Positions 63,048 through 64,000 of a stretch of DNA of 64,000 nucleotides are shown here, in pieces. The DNA is taken from NCBI GenBank assembly GCA_945861275.1, contig CAMATZ010000003.1, forward strand, positions 62,001 to 126,000, given 5' to 3'. Numbering within the stretch: the stretch's first letter is position 1; each line of letters opens with the position of its first letter. The notes below the pieces were generated by a model that was given only the letters and a program-made list of their open reading frames with translations, did not search any database and had not been told where the DNA came from. The position numbers and the translations under genes are program-made. The DNA is from Bordetella parapertussis. Its GTDB lineage: Bacteria > Pseudomonadota > Gammaproteobacteria > Burkholderiales > SG8-41.

Positions 63048-64000
63048 TTGCGCCTCACTCATATCAATCTCGCAGGCTTCAAATCATTCGTCGATCCCAC
63101 ACAGATTCCGGTGCCGGGGCAACTGGTCGGCATTGTCGGCCCAAACGGCTGCGGTAAATCCAATGTGATCGATGCGGTCCGCTGGGTGCTGGGCGAAACT
63201 TCTGCGCGTCATTTGCGCGGCGCCACCATGCAGGACGTGCTGTTTAACGGCTCCAGCGAACGCAAGCCGGTCAACCGCGCAAGTGTCGAACTGCTGTTCG
63301 ACAACAGTCTGGGCAAAGCCGGGGGGCAGTGGTCCGCGTACGGTGAAATTTCCGTCAAGCGCGTGCTAGAGCGCGACAGTGATTCCGCGTATTACATCAA
63401 CAATATTCCCGTGCGGCGGCGCGATATTGCCGATATTTTTCTGGGTACCGGCCTCGGTGCGCGCGCGTATGCGATCATTGAGCAGGGCATGATTTCACGT
63501 GTGATCGAGGCCAAACCCGAAGAATTGCGGGTGTTTCTCGAAGAAGCAGCGGGTGTTTCCAAATACCGCGAGCGGCGGCGTGAAACGGAAGCCCGCTTGA
63601 AGGACACGCGTGAAAATCTGCTGCGCGTGGATGACATTCGTCAGGAGCTGGTGAAGCAACTCGAGCATCTGCAGGCGCAAGCCGAAGTCGCGCGCCAGTA
63701 TCACCAGCTGCAGGGCGAGCTCGGCACGTCGCAGAGTTTGTTGTGGTTCACGCGCAAAAAAGAAGCGGTGGCCGCTCGCGCGCGTTATGCGCGCGAAGTC
63801 GAGCGCGCCGGGGTCGAACTCGAAGCGGAAACCGCGCGCCTGCGCGAGGCCGAAAAACGCCTTGAACAACTGCGCAGCGAACACTATCAGGCGGGAGACG
63901 CGTTGCATGCGTGTCAAGGCGCGCTTTATGAATCCAATGCCGAGGTCGCGAGGCTGGAACAGCAAATTACCCATGTGCGCGAAAATCGCGCGCGTATCGA
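63048..64000 (+). CDS. smc: Chromosome segregation protein SMC (3' end beyond window)
   Basis: N-terminal 317 codons of SMC, which with ScpA and ScpB organises the nucleoid. A TTG at 63048 gives the family start RLTHINLAGFKSFVDPT; an upstream TTG at 63012 would add 12 residues unlike the family. Walker A GIVGPNGCGKSNVIDAV, the ARHLRGATMQDVLFNGS segment, GARAYAIIEQGMISRVIEAKPEELR and the first coiled-coil (from about residue 165) are visible. Frame is open to the end. Confidence 0.95.
   Translation, partial: MRLTHINLAGFKSFVDPTQIPVPGQLVGIVGPNGCGKSNVIDAVRWVLGETSARHLRGATMQDVLFNGSSERKPVNRASVELLFDNSLGKAGGQWSAYGEISVKRVLERDSDSAYYINNIPVRRRDIADIFLGTGLGARAYAIIEQGMISRVIEAKPEELRVFLEEAAGVSKYRERRRETEARLKDTRENLLRVDDIRQELVKQLEHLQAQAEVARQYHQLQGELGTSQSLLWFTRKKEAVAARARYAREVERAGVELEAETARLREAEKRLEQLRSEHYQAGDALHACQGALYESNAEVARLEQQITHVRENRARI

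Overview
The window looks like a chromosomal segment of an uncultured or little-studied betaproteobacterium. Evidence: the gene orders thrS-infC-rpmI-rplT-pheST-ihfA-merR and rpsF-priB-rpsR-rplI-dnaB, short QueF next to smc, dapC-dapD-pilU-prmB, and two Bug/TctC-type periplasmic binding proteins with CoA-transferase and acyl-CoA dehydrogenase genes, a combination typical of Burkholderiales-like genomes. Codon use is GC-rich and fairly even throughout. I saw no prophage, intact insertion sequence, CRISPR array or tRNA gene.

Layout. 1-7.4 kb: translation block (thrS, cut at the left edge, infC with an apparent AUA start, rpmI, rplT, pheS, pheT) followed by ihfA and a MerR-type regulator. 7.5-12.1 kb: a class III aminotransferase, then the ribosomal/replication operon rpsF-priB-rpsR-rplI and dnaB. 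12.2-14.2 kb: a PIN-PhoH ATPase and the peroxiredoxin bcp. 14.3-22.9 kb: a complete lipid A 4-amino-4-deoxy-L-arabinose (Ara4N) pathway (arnT, an arnE-like gene, arnB, arnC, a split arnA, ugd on the opposite strand, arnD). 23-24.3 kb: a small membrane protein and a glutathione S-transferase. 24.9-33.6 kb: an accessory catabolic run (HpcH/HpaI aldolase, DapA-family lyase, NTF2-FMO flavoprotein, Bug protein, 2-hydroxyacid dehydrogenase, acyl-CoA dehydrogenase, four-domain rhodanese). 33.8-38.6 kb: molybdate uptake and cofactor genes (modA, a DNA-binding-only ModE, modB, modC, mobB, moaD, moaE) with two ModE-box-like palindromes, then crcB. 38.6-46.9 kb: signalling genes (an HD-GYP response regulator split by an in-frame amber codon from a huge alanine-rich coiled coil, a small orphan gene pair, an orphan ParA, a double cyclic-nucleotide-binding protein, a Bug protein, a PAS-GGDEF cyclase). 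47-51.5 kb: a second catabolic run (isopropylmalate-dehydrogenase-like, nitrilase-like, acyl-CoA dehydrogenase, class III CoA transferase). 51.6-64 kb: housekeeping genes surE-pcm-nlpD, 4.5S RNA (ffs), dnaX, ybaB, recR, an rluB-like gene, prmB, pilU, dapD, dapC, queF and the start of smc.

The most interesting signals are: (1) the amber codon inside the HD-GYP domain, with homologous-looking sequence continuing in the same frame through a coiled-coil and transmembrane tail; (2) a family of intergenic palindromes built from short direct repeats, one of which has supplied the last residues and stop codons of both convergent genes rluB and prmB; (3) a recurrent intergenic motif of about 17 bases, GTAASTATTTGTTTTTA, upstream of at least five genes; (4) the Ara4N cluster with ArnA as two polypeptides; (5) paired ModE-like operators around a truncated ModE.
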